This document shows positions 23,838 through 33,459 of a stretch of 64,000 bases of DNA, one piece after another. Source of the DNA: Calamus simplicifolius (taxonomy: Eukaryota > Streptophyta > Magnoliopsida > Arecales > Arecaceae). A model generated the notes under the pieces. That model searched no databases and was not told where the DNA came from. It saw nothing but the letters and a program-made list of their open reading frames with translations. The position numbers were made by a program, and so were the translations under genes. Numbering within the stretch: the stretch's first letter is position 1; every line of letters starts with the position of its first letter. The stretch lies in NCBI GenBank assembly GCA_900491605.1, contig UESW01004241.1, forward strand, positions 839,184 to 903,183. The letters are read 5' to 3'.

Positions 23838-24745
23838 GTGAGAATTATGCGGAAAAGGCTTGTCAGGAAAACATTTGATATGATCCAAGAAATCTCTGAA
23901 AGCGAAAACAAGGAGGTGGGAAGTGCCTGAATTGGTCTCTCCCTCATTCCCTCCTTTGGAAGAATTCATACAGTATGAGATTGGTGTTAAAATTAACTAT
24001 TAATCTCCTGCAGGATTACAAGAAGTTCTGGGATAACTTTGGAAATCTTATCAAACTGGGGTGTATTGAGGACTCAGGAAATCACAAGCGCCTCGCTTCT
24101 TTGCTGCGCTTTTACTCTTCTAAAAGTGAGGAAGATATGATAAGCTTGGATCAGTATGTTGAGAACATGGTGGATAACCAGAAGGCTGTCTATTACTTGG
24201 CTGCAGACAGCTTGAAAAGCGCCAAAACTGCACCATTCTTAGAGAAGCTGGTCCAGAAAGATATTGAAGCAAGCACCCAGATGGGTGTCTGCTGAGCAAC
24301 TGTTGTTGAATTACTTACTTTGCTTGCATAATGATTCACTGTTGCCTTTTTGCTTCATTAGGTTCTTTATCTGGTAGAGCCAATTGATGAGGTTGCTATT
24401 CAGAACCTGCAGACCTATAAAGAAAAAAAATTTGTTGATATCAGCAAGGAAGATCTATAATTGGGTGAGTGTTCTGAAATAAATTACAAACTACAAATTG
24501 GAACATACAGTTTGCATCCTCTCTTTTAAAGTTATCTAGTTTATGAATGTGCATTGGCTGATAATTTGAGTTCTGATTTAGGTGACGAGGATGAGGTAAA
24601 AGAAAGAAAACAAGCAGGAGTACAATCTTTTATGTGATTGGATAAAACAACAACTTGGTGTGATAGGGTAGCTAAAGTCCTCAAAGCGACTAAGTTCTTC
24701 ACCATGTATTCTTGTTTCTGGCAAATTTGGATGGTCTGCATGTTA
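23838..24745 (+). pseudogene. Organellar HSP90 gene fragment (HSP90.5/HSP90.6-like)
   Basis: Four exons of the middle/C-terminal part of an organelle-targeted HSP90 chaperone. They are 23838-23915 (IMRKRLVRKTFDMIQEISES), 24014-24268 (DYKKFWDNFGNLIKLGCIED and on), 24362-24464 (VLYLVEPIDEVAIQNLQTYK) and 24582-about 24745. Introns have AG acceptors. The second intron starts with GC rather than GT (24269-24270). The gene is dead: a TAA stands at 24458-24460, a one-base frameshift near 24600, a two-base insertion near 24660, and the protein-like text ends at about 24745. The 5' exons are absent, with a Tat LTR only about 90 bp upstream inside the first visible intron. The functional family refolds clients in chloroplast or mitochondrion. 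The parent subtype is inferred. Confidence 0.88.
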
Positions 24746-25489
24746 GGAACAGTGTCCTTAAAATTAGATGTATTTATACTTTTTAATTTTTGAATTAATA
24801 AAAGAAGCATTTTTCTTCAATCTTGCTTTATTTATATGAAATATGAAAATCCAAAATATATTATGAGGTTGTAATTTTAGTATAATGTATACAAGAGGAT
24901 TAAAATTACAGCTAATATATTTAAATATGTTCATGATTGATAGGAGTAAGGATCTTCTATCGTTAAGGATAAAACATCTTGGAATCATTTTCAAATTCAA
25001 TATATGCTTTCTTACTTCTCTAGGTTAAGAATAACTTCTTTCCTACATAATTTTATCCTTCTGTCATTTGGCTTTGAAACTCATACAAGACCTCCTACCA
25101 TTCTCAATCCTTTTAGGTATTAGAGTCGGCCATTCTTTACTTTTATCTTAGACTTTGATTACTTTTGTGATGCATGCATACTTTGAATAGTCATTTGAAT
25201 CTCTTTTGAAATTACAATTATTCTCAAATTCTTACTTGTTTTTGAACTTTTTAGAACTTTTAATTTAATTATTAGATGATGATCATAAGGTGTACTGCTT
25301 GGAGCTGACTGAATTCGGATACCACATCTTTCACCAGGTTAGCTAGGTTCCAAATAGTCCAAGAGATTTAGTTCAGTCAAGATCACCTAGAGAAATTGCC
25401 ATAGTAGCTACCAGATTGATCTCGATGAGAGTACGTTCTTTGATCTTCAAAAGAGAGATGCCAGTCGGTTTCTTCTTAGATTATTACTC
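24746..25489. other. Non-coding stretch after HSP90 fragment
   Basis: AT-rich unique-looking sequence. I see no gene, repeat or element boundary in it. It ends at the start of homology with the DUF6598-like gene unit at about 25493. Confidence 0.6.
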
Positions 25490-25628
25490 AATAATTAGAT
25501 TTCTTTTATTCATAATATGCAAGCTTAGGAAGCAAAACATACAACGCGACGGGATGGAACAAAGTAATATAATAGCACGGAACCAAGTCCAGCACAAGAC
25601 TAGCATATATATGATCTTAGTAGACATC

Positions 25629-26362
25629 TCAAGTATAGGAGACCCTCACTCGGATCTGGCCGTACTTTCCATTAATAAACTTCTCAGATGAGGTTGCGAG
25701 TTGAGCACGGAACTCTGCCGTGCCCTTGGCGATCTCATCGTGATCATAGAGATCCGCCCGAACCATGAGGGAGGAGTCCAATGGCACAGCTACAACGGAT
25801 CTCGACAGCGGGATGATCTGCCCAGGACGTACATCTATGTGCTCGTTGGATGCCTTCCGGAAGAGCTCGCTTTCACCTATGCTATTGTGAGCCGTGAGAC
25901 TTCCGTAAACAGCGCCGGGTTTTCCCGATCTCCCTTTCCCTTTATGAGCGTAACCTCCACTTTGGCCTCTGCCGCTTTGCTCAACACCGCGTAGTTCACC
26001 GTCACGGAACCATACTGGCCGTCGACGCTGTCGAACAAGGGCTCGTCGTAGACATTGTCGAGGTCGTAAGAATCCCACGGGATCTGGCAGCGGTTGAAGC
26101 CGTCGACTTTACCGTCCGGAAAAGGATTGGAATCCTTATCTTTGAGATCCAAGTCGAACCAGAAGCTATCAAACGCCCAGGTGGCTCTTTTTGGGCCAGT
26201 CAGCAAAGCATTCTCGTCCGGTTCATAGTCGTCTGTTGAACGGTTGTAGATGCATTGAGAGCCCAGGCCGTTGGTGACTTTGATGGTGCCGTAGAGGTTG
26301 TTGATGTTTTTGATGCGCACCAAGAACACCTCGACAAGTGGGATTCCTTGAACGCTGACCAT
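25629..26362 (-). pseudogene. DUF6598-like gene, copy A (one-base frameshift)
   Basis: Minus-strand single-exon gene of about 245 codons starting MVSVQGIPLVEVFLVRI. Conserved blocks are INNLYGTIKVTNGLGSQCIY, VYDEPLFDSVDGQYGSVTV, VNYAVLSKAAEAKVEVTLI and IGESELFRKASNEHIDVRPG, with the end GQIRVRVSYT. I recognise this as a DUF6598-type plant domain, the kind often annotated alongside jasmonate-induced 60-kDa proteins. No N-terminal enzymatic domain is present. Compared with copies B and C one C is missing at about 25914-25919, so the first 160 codons and the last 90 are in different frames. A TATA box (26446-26453) and a poly(A) signal (25505-25510, minus) are retained. This is the best-preserved copy. 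The molecular function of the family is unknown to me. Confidence 0.78.
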
Positions 26363-26445
26363 AGGCTCCGACCCTCAGGTGCAAGTGGATGGTGGAATGA
26401 ACGAAGATGGTGATTTGCGATATGCCGATTTGCCTCCGATTTGCC

Positions 26446-26453
26446 TTTTTATA
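26446..26453 (-). promoter_or_regulatory. TATA box of DUF6598-like copy A
   Basis: Reads TATAAAAA on the minus strand, about 85 bp upstream of the ATG. The same element with the same flanks stands at 29522-29529 in copy B and has been deleted in copy C. Confidence 0.7.
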
Positions 26454-26516
26454 GCTCGCGGGGATTGGGGATAAGGATTACCGTCTAAAGCGACATAAAG
26501 GATCGAAAATCTGGCC

Positions 26517-26614
26517 GCTGGTATCCTGGTTGTACAAAATTAAAAATAATCTTCTTCCCTCGGAGGCTGGTATCCTGGTTATACAAAATTAAAAATAATC
26601 TTCTTTCCCCAGAG
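26517..26614. repeat. 49-bp duplication in copy A promoter
   Basis: The phrase gctggtatcctggtt followed by acaaaattaaaaataatc occurs at 26517 and again at 26566. Copies B and C have it only once, so the duplication is specific to copy A. Confidence 0.85.
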
Positions 26615-26669
26615 GCTTTAAATAGGATTCTGGTACACGATAGAACTGGGGCGTTGGAGGTGTGTAAGC

Positions 26670-27020
26670 ACATTATTTTTTTTAATGCATTAAATGCATC
26701 AATTGACATTTTATATACGGGTTCATCTTGGCAACAGAGAATTATTTTTTTAATGCATTTAATGCAAGCTAAAAATAAATTGAATTTTATCTATTGAATC
26801 CGTATTCGAATTATTTCAAATTTAAATATTTATTTTATAATTTAATCGAATTCAAATATAGATTTCAACATCTAAACTAAAAATTATTCGGATACGATTA
26901 CCGATATAATTATATATTTTTTTAAATTTGGATACATATCCGTTAAAATAAAAGAAGGCAACGAAATCTCGCTTTCTCGAAATTCTCGCTTCCCAGCTAT
27001 CCTCATCCAAACATTTCAAC
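26670..27020. other. AT-rich upstream region with TTAATGCATTAA-type motifs
   Basis: Non-coding. It contains aatgcattaaatgcat motifs (26690-26765) shared with the upstream regions of copies B and C, then AT-rich text with cgtattcg / atatccgtt phrases related to the 49-bp array at 28755. Confidence 0.6.
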
Positions 27021-27170
27021 CAATTGGAGGAGAGCTCGCGGATTGTGTGTTTCTTCAAACCCATTCTTGCCCGTCCGATCCCCCAGCAACGACCCCAAAT
27101 CCCTCCTCCCCCAGCGGGTAACCTCCCTTCGCATGCCTCTCCTATCCCTCTCTCTCCTTGTAATCTCCCC

Positions 27171-27342
27171 ATGGCCCTCGCGAGGGGAAGGGTACTGGAG
27201 AGGATCGCCAGGTGACTTTCGCGAAGCGGCGGAACGGGCTGCTCAAGAAGGCCTACGAGCTCTCCGTGCTCTGCGACGCCGAGGTCGCCCTCATCATCTT
27301 CTCCAACCGCGGGAAGCTCTATGAGTTCTGCAGCAGCTCCAG
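27171..27342 (+). pseudogene. MADS-box transcription factor exon 1, copy 1 (broken)
   Basis: Encodes most of a type II MIKC MADS DNA-binding domain in the frame from about 27212 (QVTFAKRRNGLLKKAYELS, VLCDAEVALIIFSNRGKL, YEFCSSS) and ends at an ag|gtag donor-like junction, the usual exon 1 end of MIKC genes. The start MALARGRV at 27171 is in a different frame. Residues around positions 8-16 of the domain, part of the DNA-contact N-terminal arm and helix, are deleted, causing a frameshift. No K-box exon was found downstream. The residues suggest an AGL6/SEPALLATA-like parent, which is inference. GC content is far higher than that of the surrounding DNA. Confidence 0.82.
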
Positions 27343-27643
27343 GTAGTGGGCAGCGGACGAGAACTTGGTAAAAAGCAGCGAGGTAAAAGCTTCTTCTTTT
27401 ATTTATTTATTTTTTGTTTGGATGTTTCGTTCTCTTTCTTGGTCTTGATCTGTTTTCGGTTTTAGATCTCGGGGGAAGGGGCTGTTCCCGTTGCTGTTCT
27501 TGTGTCCTTTTTGTGAAACAATAAAAAGGAAGTCAGATCTGCTGAGAAAAGAAACTAGTGATCTATAAAATTCAGAACTTTCCCCAGCGGGTAACCTCCC
27601 TTCGCATGCCTCTCCTATCCCTCTCTCTCCTTGTAATCTCCCC

Positions 27644-27799
27644 ATGGCCCTCGCGAGGGGAAGGGTACTGGACCTTCGCGAAGCGGCGGAACGGGCTGCT
27701 CAAGAAGGCCTACGAGCTCTCCGTGCTCTGCGACGCCGAGGTCGCCCTCATCATCTTCTCCAACCGCGGGAAGCTCTATGAGTTCTGCAGCAGCTTCAG
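27644..27799 (+). pseudogene. MADS-box exon 1, copy 2 (broken)
   Basis: Second tandem copy of the same MADS exon with a slightly larger internal deletion, so that TFAKRRNGLLKKAYELSVLC follows directly after ggtactgg. The conserved part is open (to YEFCSSFR and a stop), but the true N-terminus is out of frame. The exon lacks the DNA-contacting start of the domain, and no later MIKC exons follow. Decay by deletion after or during tandem duplication is the simplest reading. Confidence 0.82.
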
Positions 27800-27965
27800 G
27801 TAGTGGGCAGCGGACGAGAACTTGGTAAAAAGCAGCGACGTAAAAGCTTCTTCTTTTATTTATTTATTTTTTGTTTGGATGTTTCGTTCTCTTTCTTGGT
27901 CTTGATCTGTTTCCGGTTTTAGATCTCGGGGGAAGGGGCTGTTCCCGTTGCTGTTCTTGTGTAAA

Positions 27966-28754
27966 AGCTTCTTTTATTTATTTAGTTAGACAATGTCCTT
28001 AATTCATAGTTTGTAATTTTTTTTAGGAATTTTTATTTTATATCTGCTTATGAAATTCTTTTGAGTTGAAGTGGACTAATTATACTTCCAGCTTGTTTTT
28101 GCTATTTCTCTAGAAATTTCTATCTTACATATGTGTATAGAATTCTTTTGATTTGTTTTGGAATCGATACACTTGCATATTGTTTCTTCTTTTCAAGGCT
28201 TTTATCTTGCTTCCAAATTAGCCAGAATTAGTTTTGCATCTGTGATGTTATTTATATATAGAGATCCTTGAGGCCAACTCTCTCATGGTTGGTAAATAAA
28301 TGGACTAGATAAAATGAGCATTCTGAGAAAGAGATACAACATATGTTTTGTGGTGTTGAAATATCTAGTCAAGGTATTTTTCACTTGACCTTCTTTATTG
28401 ATTCATGTGATCCTGTTGTATTTATGCATTTTTTTTTTTTGTATTAGTGAACTGCAAATTCTTATATGTCTATATTTTTGCAAAAATTCTTGTCTCAATG
28501 CTTAATGATTTTCATCTCAAATATTTTAGGTTCTGTTACAATGTTGTTTAGTTTGATTTGTTGTAGATTTTAATCTTTTTTAAGTTTCTTAAGAGAACAT
28601 TTAGGTAGCCATATTCTTATTGCCTATGTTTTGCTCCTGTGGTAGACAGTGAATTTAGTGACTTTTTAGTATTCCTTTATTTATTAACTTTTCACAATTA
28701 TTCATCATATAACATCATAAGATCATAGAAGTTTTTATCTTCGTATCCGGATCC
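27966..28754. other. Non-coding, intron-like
   Basis: AT-rich sequence with T-rich runs after MADS copy 2. It could be the old first intron of a MADS gene, which are often long, but no K-box exon was found in it. Confidence 0.45.
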
Positions 28755-29046
28755 GTATATAACATATATGGTATTCTTGATATTTAATTCGTATCTATAT
28801 TCGTATATAATAAATATAGATATGCTGGACATATGATTCATATTCGTATCTGTATATAATAAATATGGATATGTTGGATATTCGATTCATATTCGTATCC
28901 GTATATAATAAATATGAATATACTTGATATTCGATTCATATCCGTATTCGTATATAATAAATATGGATATATTTGATATTCGATTGTATTCGTATCCGTT
29001 TAGAATAAATATGGATATGAATTTTAATATCCATTTAGTATTCGTA
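28755..29046. repeat. 49-bp AT-rich tandem array, six units
   Basis: Units beginning gtatataa(t/c)a start at 28755, 28803, 28852, 28901 and 28950, with a diverged one (gtttagaata) at 28998, so the period is 48-49 bp. Each contains atatggatat and ttcgattcatattcgtatc. It lies just outside the left arm of the large inverted repeat. Confidence 0.9.
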
Positions 29047-29521
29047 TTCGTATCCGTTAAAAAATATGGATATAAATATGGATATACTACTATTCGAGCC
29101 GATCCGTTTTATTTATGTCAATAAAATATTAAAATATAAAAAATTGAAATACAAAGAACTGGTTGCTTCATTTCTAAAAAATACGACATCCGAGAGTTCA
29201 CTACCCCATGATTTCCGTTGCCAACTCATGCATAGAATGTTAATTAATGCATTAAATGTATTAAAATAAATAATTTTCTGTTGCTACGATGAACCCACAT
29301 ATAAAATGGCAATTGATGCATTTAATGCATTAAATGCATTAAAAAAATAATGCTACACTTACACATCTCCAACGTCCCAATGCTATCGTGTGCAAGAATC
29401 CTATTTAAAGCTTCCGGGGAAAGAAGATTATTTTTAATTTTATACAATTAGGATATAAGCGGCCAGATTTCTGATCCTTTGTCGCTTTGAACGGTAATCC
29501 TTATCCTCAATCCCCGCGAGC

Positions 29522-29529
29522 TATAAAAA
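29522..29529 (+). promoter_or_regulatory. TATA box of DUF6598-like copy B
   Basis: TATAAAAA, about 70 bp upstream of the ATG at 29593, in the same context (gcgagc before, ggcaaatcgg after) as copy A. Confidence 0.7.
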
Positions 29530-29592
29530 GGCAAATCGGCATATCACAAATCATCATCTTCATTCGTTCCACCATCTTCGTTCATTCCATCA

Positions 29593-30331
29593 TGGTTAGC
29601 GTTCAAGGAAACTTGTCGAGGTGTTCTTGGTGCGCATCAAAAATCAACAACCTCTACGTGCGCATTAAAAACATCAACAACCTTTACGGCACGATCAAAC
29701 TCACTAACGGCCTGGGCTCTCAATGCATCTACAAAGCGTTCAAGAGACGAACGACTACGAATCCATCCGGGCGAGAATGCTTTATTGACTGGCCCAAATC
29801 GAGCCACTTGGGCCTTTAATAACTTCTGGTTCGATTTGGATCTCAAGGATAGGAATTCCAATCCTTTTTCGGACGGTAAAGTCAATGGCTTCAATTGCTA
29901 CGGATCAAGTGAAATAGTTACAAACTCGCAGCCCTTGTTCGACAGTGTCGACAGTCAGTATGGTTCCGTGACGATGAACTACGCGGTGTTGAGCAAAGCG
30001 GCAGAGGCCAAAGTGGAGGTTACGCTCACAAAGGGAAAGGGAGATCGGGAAAACCTCGTCGCTGTTTGCGGAAGTCTCACGGCTTACAATAGCATAGGTG
30101 AAAGCGAGCTCTTCCGGAAGGCATCCAACGAGCACATAGATGTATGTCCTGGGCAGATCATTCCGCTATCGAGATCCGTTGTAGTTGTGCCATTGGACTC
30201 CTCACTCATGGTTCGGGCGGATCTCTATGATCACGGGCACTGCAGAGTTCCGTGCTCAACTTGCAACCTCGTCTGAGAAGTTTATTAATGGAAAGTACGG
30301 CCAGATTTGAGTGAGGGTCTCCTATACTTGA
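29593..30331 (+). pseudogene. DUF6598-like gene, copy B (broken)
   Basis: Plus-strand homologue of copy A beginning MVSVQG. A local duplication of the NNLY(V/G) segment near 29640-29690 and a frame loss near 29720 split the N-terminal part. The middle is open in 29785-30276 (WAFNNFWFDLDLKD, NYAVLSKAAEAKVEV, NSIGESELFRKASNEHIDV). A short deletion near 30237 removes the usual DEIAKG residues and shifts the frame again. An arginine codon has become TGA near 30308. AATAAA stands at 30449-30454. It is the left-arm partner of copy C in the inverted repeat and is surely non-functional as a protein gene. Confidence 0.78.
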
Positions 30332-30516
30332 GATGTCTACTAAGATCATATATATGCTAGTCTTGTGCTGGACTTGGTTCCGTGCTATTATATTACTTTG
30401 TTCCATCGCATCGCATTTATGCTTTGCTTCCTAAGCTTGCATATTATGAATAAAAGAAATCTAATTGATGTGGCTTATGTAGCCGCAAGGGTAATTTCGA
30501 CAAAACTAAAACATTA

Positions 30517-30735
30517 GTGCGCCCCGTCTTCAAGCCCCGAACCGGCCACGACCATTCCTGGTCCCCCTCTCGGCCCCGCTCCAAGCCAAGCCCGCGAGCC
30601 GACCCCGATCATTCCTGCAGGGGCCGAACAGGAATGATCGGGGTCGGCTCGGCGGGCTTGGCTTGGAGCGGGGCCGAGAGGGGGACCAGGAATGGTCGTG
30701 GCCGGTTCGGCGGGCTTGAAGACGGGGCGCACTAA
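30517..30735. repeat. GC-rich near-perfect hairpin at the palindrome centre
   Basis: About 103 bp per arm, starting gcgccccgtcttcaag and returning as cttgaagacggggcgc. The loop of about 12 bases (gcaggggccgaa) lies around 30615-30627. Only one- or two-base indels separate the arms. It is much more GC-rich than its AT-rich surroundings and is absent from copy A. Mirror-image open frames on both strands here are a by-product of the symmetry, not genes. Confidence 0.92.
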
Positions 30736-30916
30736 TGTTTTAGTTTTGTCGAAATTACCCTTGCGGCTACATAAGCCACATCAATTAGATTTCTTTTATT
30801 CATAATATGCAAGCTTAGGAAGCAAAGCATACAATGCGATGCGATGGAGCAAAGTAATATAATAGCACGGAACCAAGTCCAGCACAAGACTAGCATATAT
30901 GATCTTAGTAGACATC

Positions 30917-31658
30917 TCAAGTATAGGAGATCCTCACTCGGATCTGGCCGTACTTTCCATTAATAAACTTCTCAGACGAGGTTGCGAGTTGAGCAGGGAA
31001 CTCTGCAGTGCCTTTGGCGATCTCACCGTGATCATAGAGATCCGCCCGAACCATGAGGGAGGAGTCCAATGACACAGCTACAACGGATCTCGACAGCGGG
31101 ATGATCTGCTCAGGATGTACATCTATGTGCTCGTTGGATGCCTTCCGGAAGAGCTCGCTTTCACCTATGCTATTGTGAGCCGTGAGACTTCCATAAACAG
31201 CGACGGGGTTTTCCCGATCTCCCTTTTCGTTTATGAGCGTAACCTCCACTTTGGCCTTTGCCGCTTTGCTCAACACCGCGTAGTTCACCGTCACGGAACC
31301 ATACTGGCCGTCGACGCTGTCGAACAAGGGCTCGTCGTAGACATTGGTGAGTTTGTAACTATTCCACATGATCCGGCAGCGGTTGAAGTCGTCGACTTTA
31401 CCGTCCGGAAAAGGATTGGAATTCCTATCCTTAAGATCCAAATCGAACTAGAAGTTATCAAAGGCCCAAGTGGCTCGATTTGGGCCAGTCAGTAAAGCAT
31501 TCTCGCCCGGGCGGATGAATTCGTAGTCGTCTCTTGAACGGTTGTAGATGCATTGAGAGCCCAGGCCGTTGGTGAGTTTGATCGTGCCGTAGAGGTTGAT
31601 GTTTTGATGTGCACCGAGAACACCTCGACAAGTGGGATTCCTTGAACGCTAACCATGG
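30917..31658 (-). pseudogene. DUF6598-like gene, copy C (broken)
   Basis: Minus-strand copy. The last 174 codons are open (30917-31441: LYDEP-type block NVYDEPLFDSVDGQYGS, NYAVLSKAAKAKVEV, ESELFRKASNEHIDVHP, ending GQIRVRISYT). A conserved tryptophan codon has become TAG at about 31447. The first third is frameshifted near 31600. The promoter is damaged: the sequence joins the ATG region directly to tatagctcgcgggg, so the 5' leader and most of the TATA box present in A and B are gone. A poly(A) signal remains at 30795-30800 (minus). It is tail-to-tail with copy B. Confidence 0.78.
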
Positions 31659-31840
31659 TATAGCTCGCGGGGATTGGGGATAAGGATTACCGTTCAAAGG
31701 ACATAAAGGATCGAAATCTGGCCGCTGGTATCCTGGTTGTACAAAATTAAAAATAATCTTCTTCTTTCGGAGGCTTTAAATAGGATTCTTGCACACGATA
31801 GCATTGGGACGTTAGGTGTGTAAGCGTGGCATTATTTTTT

Positions 31841-32265
31841 TAATGCATTAAATGTATTAATTGGCATTTTATACATGGGTTCATCTTGGCAACGGGGAAT
31901 TGTTTGTTTTAATGCATTAAATGCATTAATTGACATTTATGCATGAGTCACCTTGGCAACGGAAATCGTGGGGGAGTGAACTCTCGGATGTCGTATTTTT
32001 TAGGAAATGCGTTACCATTTACCAAGCAATCGGCTCTTTGTATTTCAATTTTTTTATATTTTAATATTTTATTGATATAAATAAATTTTTAATGCATTAA
32101 ATGCATTAATTGGCATTTTATGTATGGGTCACTTTGGCAACGAAAATCGTGGAAGTGAACGCTCATCGTATTTTTTAGGAAATGCGTTACCAAGCAAGCG
32201 ACTCTTGTATTTCAAATTTTTTTTTCATATTTTAATATTTTACTAAATAAATAAATAAATAAAGG
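31841..32265. repeat. 180-bp tandem repeat with TTAATGCATTAA palindromes
   Basis: Two nearly full units start with aatgcattaaatgcattaatt at 31911 and 32091 (period 180 bp), preceded by a partial unit at 31841. Each unit runs through ttggcaacgg, aaatcgtgg, cgtattttttaggaaatgcg and a T-rich end. The first full unit also forms the outer end of the right inverted-repeat arm. These units lie upstream of copy C. Confidence 0.85.
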
Positions 32266-32506
32266 AATACGGGACCAGAATGTTGAGTCATAAATCAAAG
32301 TTTTATTTATTAAAATAAATTATTTTTTATTATAAAAATAATTTTAAAATAAAAAAATTTAGTTTTGATATGAATTGAAACTATAAAATGATATATCTTA
32401 ATTAAATTTAAATAATGATATTTTTATATATAATAAATTTATTTATCGTTCTAAATTAAACTAATTGAAATAAAATATTATCAAAATAACTTCTATGATT
32501 CATGAA

Positions 32507-32546
<40 letters not shown>

Positions 32547-32635
32547 GGTTCAAAAAAAAGATTAATGCTGGATTATATAGTCCATCCAAAGAAAAGTTAA
32601 TACTTGACCAAACTATGTGCTCTATGTCAAGTTTG

Positions 32636-32680
32636 GCGGGCTGATCGTACATCTATGTGCTCGTTGTGCCTTCCCAAAGA
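32636..32680 (-). pseudogene. Tiny DUF6598-like fragment (copy D)
   Basis: The plus-strand text gatcgtacatctatgtgctcgt, followed by tgccttccc, matches the IIPLSRS-HIDV-FRKA part of copies A-C (for example 25821-25860). Only about 45 bp remain. It marks a further, almost erased family member. Confidence 0.6.
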
Positions 32681-32685
32681 AATAG

Positions 32686-33169
32686 TTAGCTTCTAACGAA
32701 TTAAAATACTGTAAAATATAATAACTTTCAATTTTATTTATTTATTGACTGTATCCGGCCGTGGCCCTTTTTATTATGGCGATGGTGGCTACGCAGTCCG
32801 TCCTCACATAGCCACGAACATATTTTTCTTTTTTTATGTGGATGATTTCCCTTTTATGTAAATTCACTGATGAAAGATTACCATCCATGCTGAACCATAG
32901 TTGTGCTCTCTTGTAGCTAAGGGTGGCCCTGAGCCGAGCCAAAACCAAGCTTCAGCCGAGCCAAAGAGAAGAAAGAGGGTCCAAGGCATTGGGTTGAGCC
33001 AGGTCAGGGCAGAACTTGGGTCAGTTATAGCTGGCCTGAGGTTGACTGTAATCTCTAAAAGCACAAGTCCGACCCAACTCCAGCCCATTAAAAATAAATA
33101 CATATTAAATATATCAACGTCAAATCACATTTACCTGGTTAAACCAGTTGCTTTTTAAACAGATAAACC

Positions 33170-33200
<31 letters not shown>

Positions 33201-33459
33201 GTCAAATCTGATCTAAATTTTTTTCAGCTCGGGTGGGGCCTAACTTAATAATTAGATAAGCTCTTAAAATCAGATCCAGTCTGATTATATGGGCTGAAAA
33301 CTTCGGCGGGTCATCTATTTTTCCTTTTTTTTCACCGGCACGTCACGCACGTGGGCCAACCGGTGATGTCCACGTCGTTGCCAAGAAGGGATTTTTACGT
33401 GGCTGATTTGACTGATTCTATCTCGTGACAGGCCTCCGCCTCGGAGATGACCTCGGAGC
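32686..33459. other. Non-coding, AT microsatellite
   Basis: No gene is supported. It contains a (TA)n run at about 33171-33196 and a segment of pronoun-like simple text (gagccgagccaaa) near 32933. Part of it (33376-33437) is a diverged direct repeat of 34152-34226. An earlier (AT)n run lies at 32509-32542. Confidence 0.55.

Larger units (their letters stand above)
27111..27965 (+). repeat. Tandem duplication containing MADS exon 1
   Basis: A segment from ccagcgggtaacctccc through the MADS exon and the start of its intron occurs at 27111 and again at 27583. The offset is 472 bp at the start and about 456 bp at the end because copy 2 lacks a few bases after gggtactgg. The two copies are otherwise nearly identical, so the duplication is recent relative to the loss of function. 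Confidence 0.9.
29109..32085. repeat. Giant inverted repeat, about 1.5-kb arms
   Basis: The left arm (about 29109-30618) reads as the reverse complement of the right arm (about 30631-32085), with the centre near 30625. The arms contain DUF6598-like copies B (plus) and C (minus) in tail-to-tail order, their poly(A) signals, promoters and upstream TTAATGCATTAA elements. The part near the centre (30408-30840) is almost perfectly symmetric. The gene parts differ by scattered substitutions and indels. Transcription across it would give a very long hairpin RNA. Confidence 0.9.

Noticed and set aside
25629..26362. A ribosome-inactivating protein gene, because the domain is often annotated with jasmonate-induced proteins
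   Set aside because: Only the DUF6598-like part is present. No catalytic N-terminal domain is seen in any copy.
30514..30735. Two mirror-image open frames of 72 codons on opposite strands
   Set aside because: They are produced by the near-perfect palindrome and match no protein I recognise.
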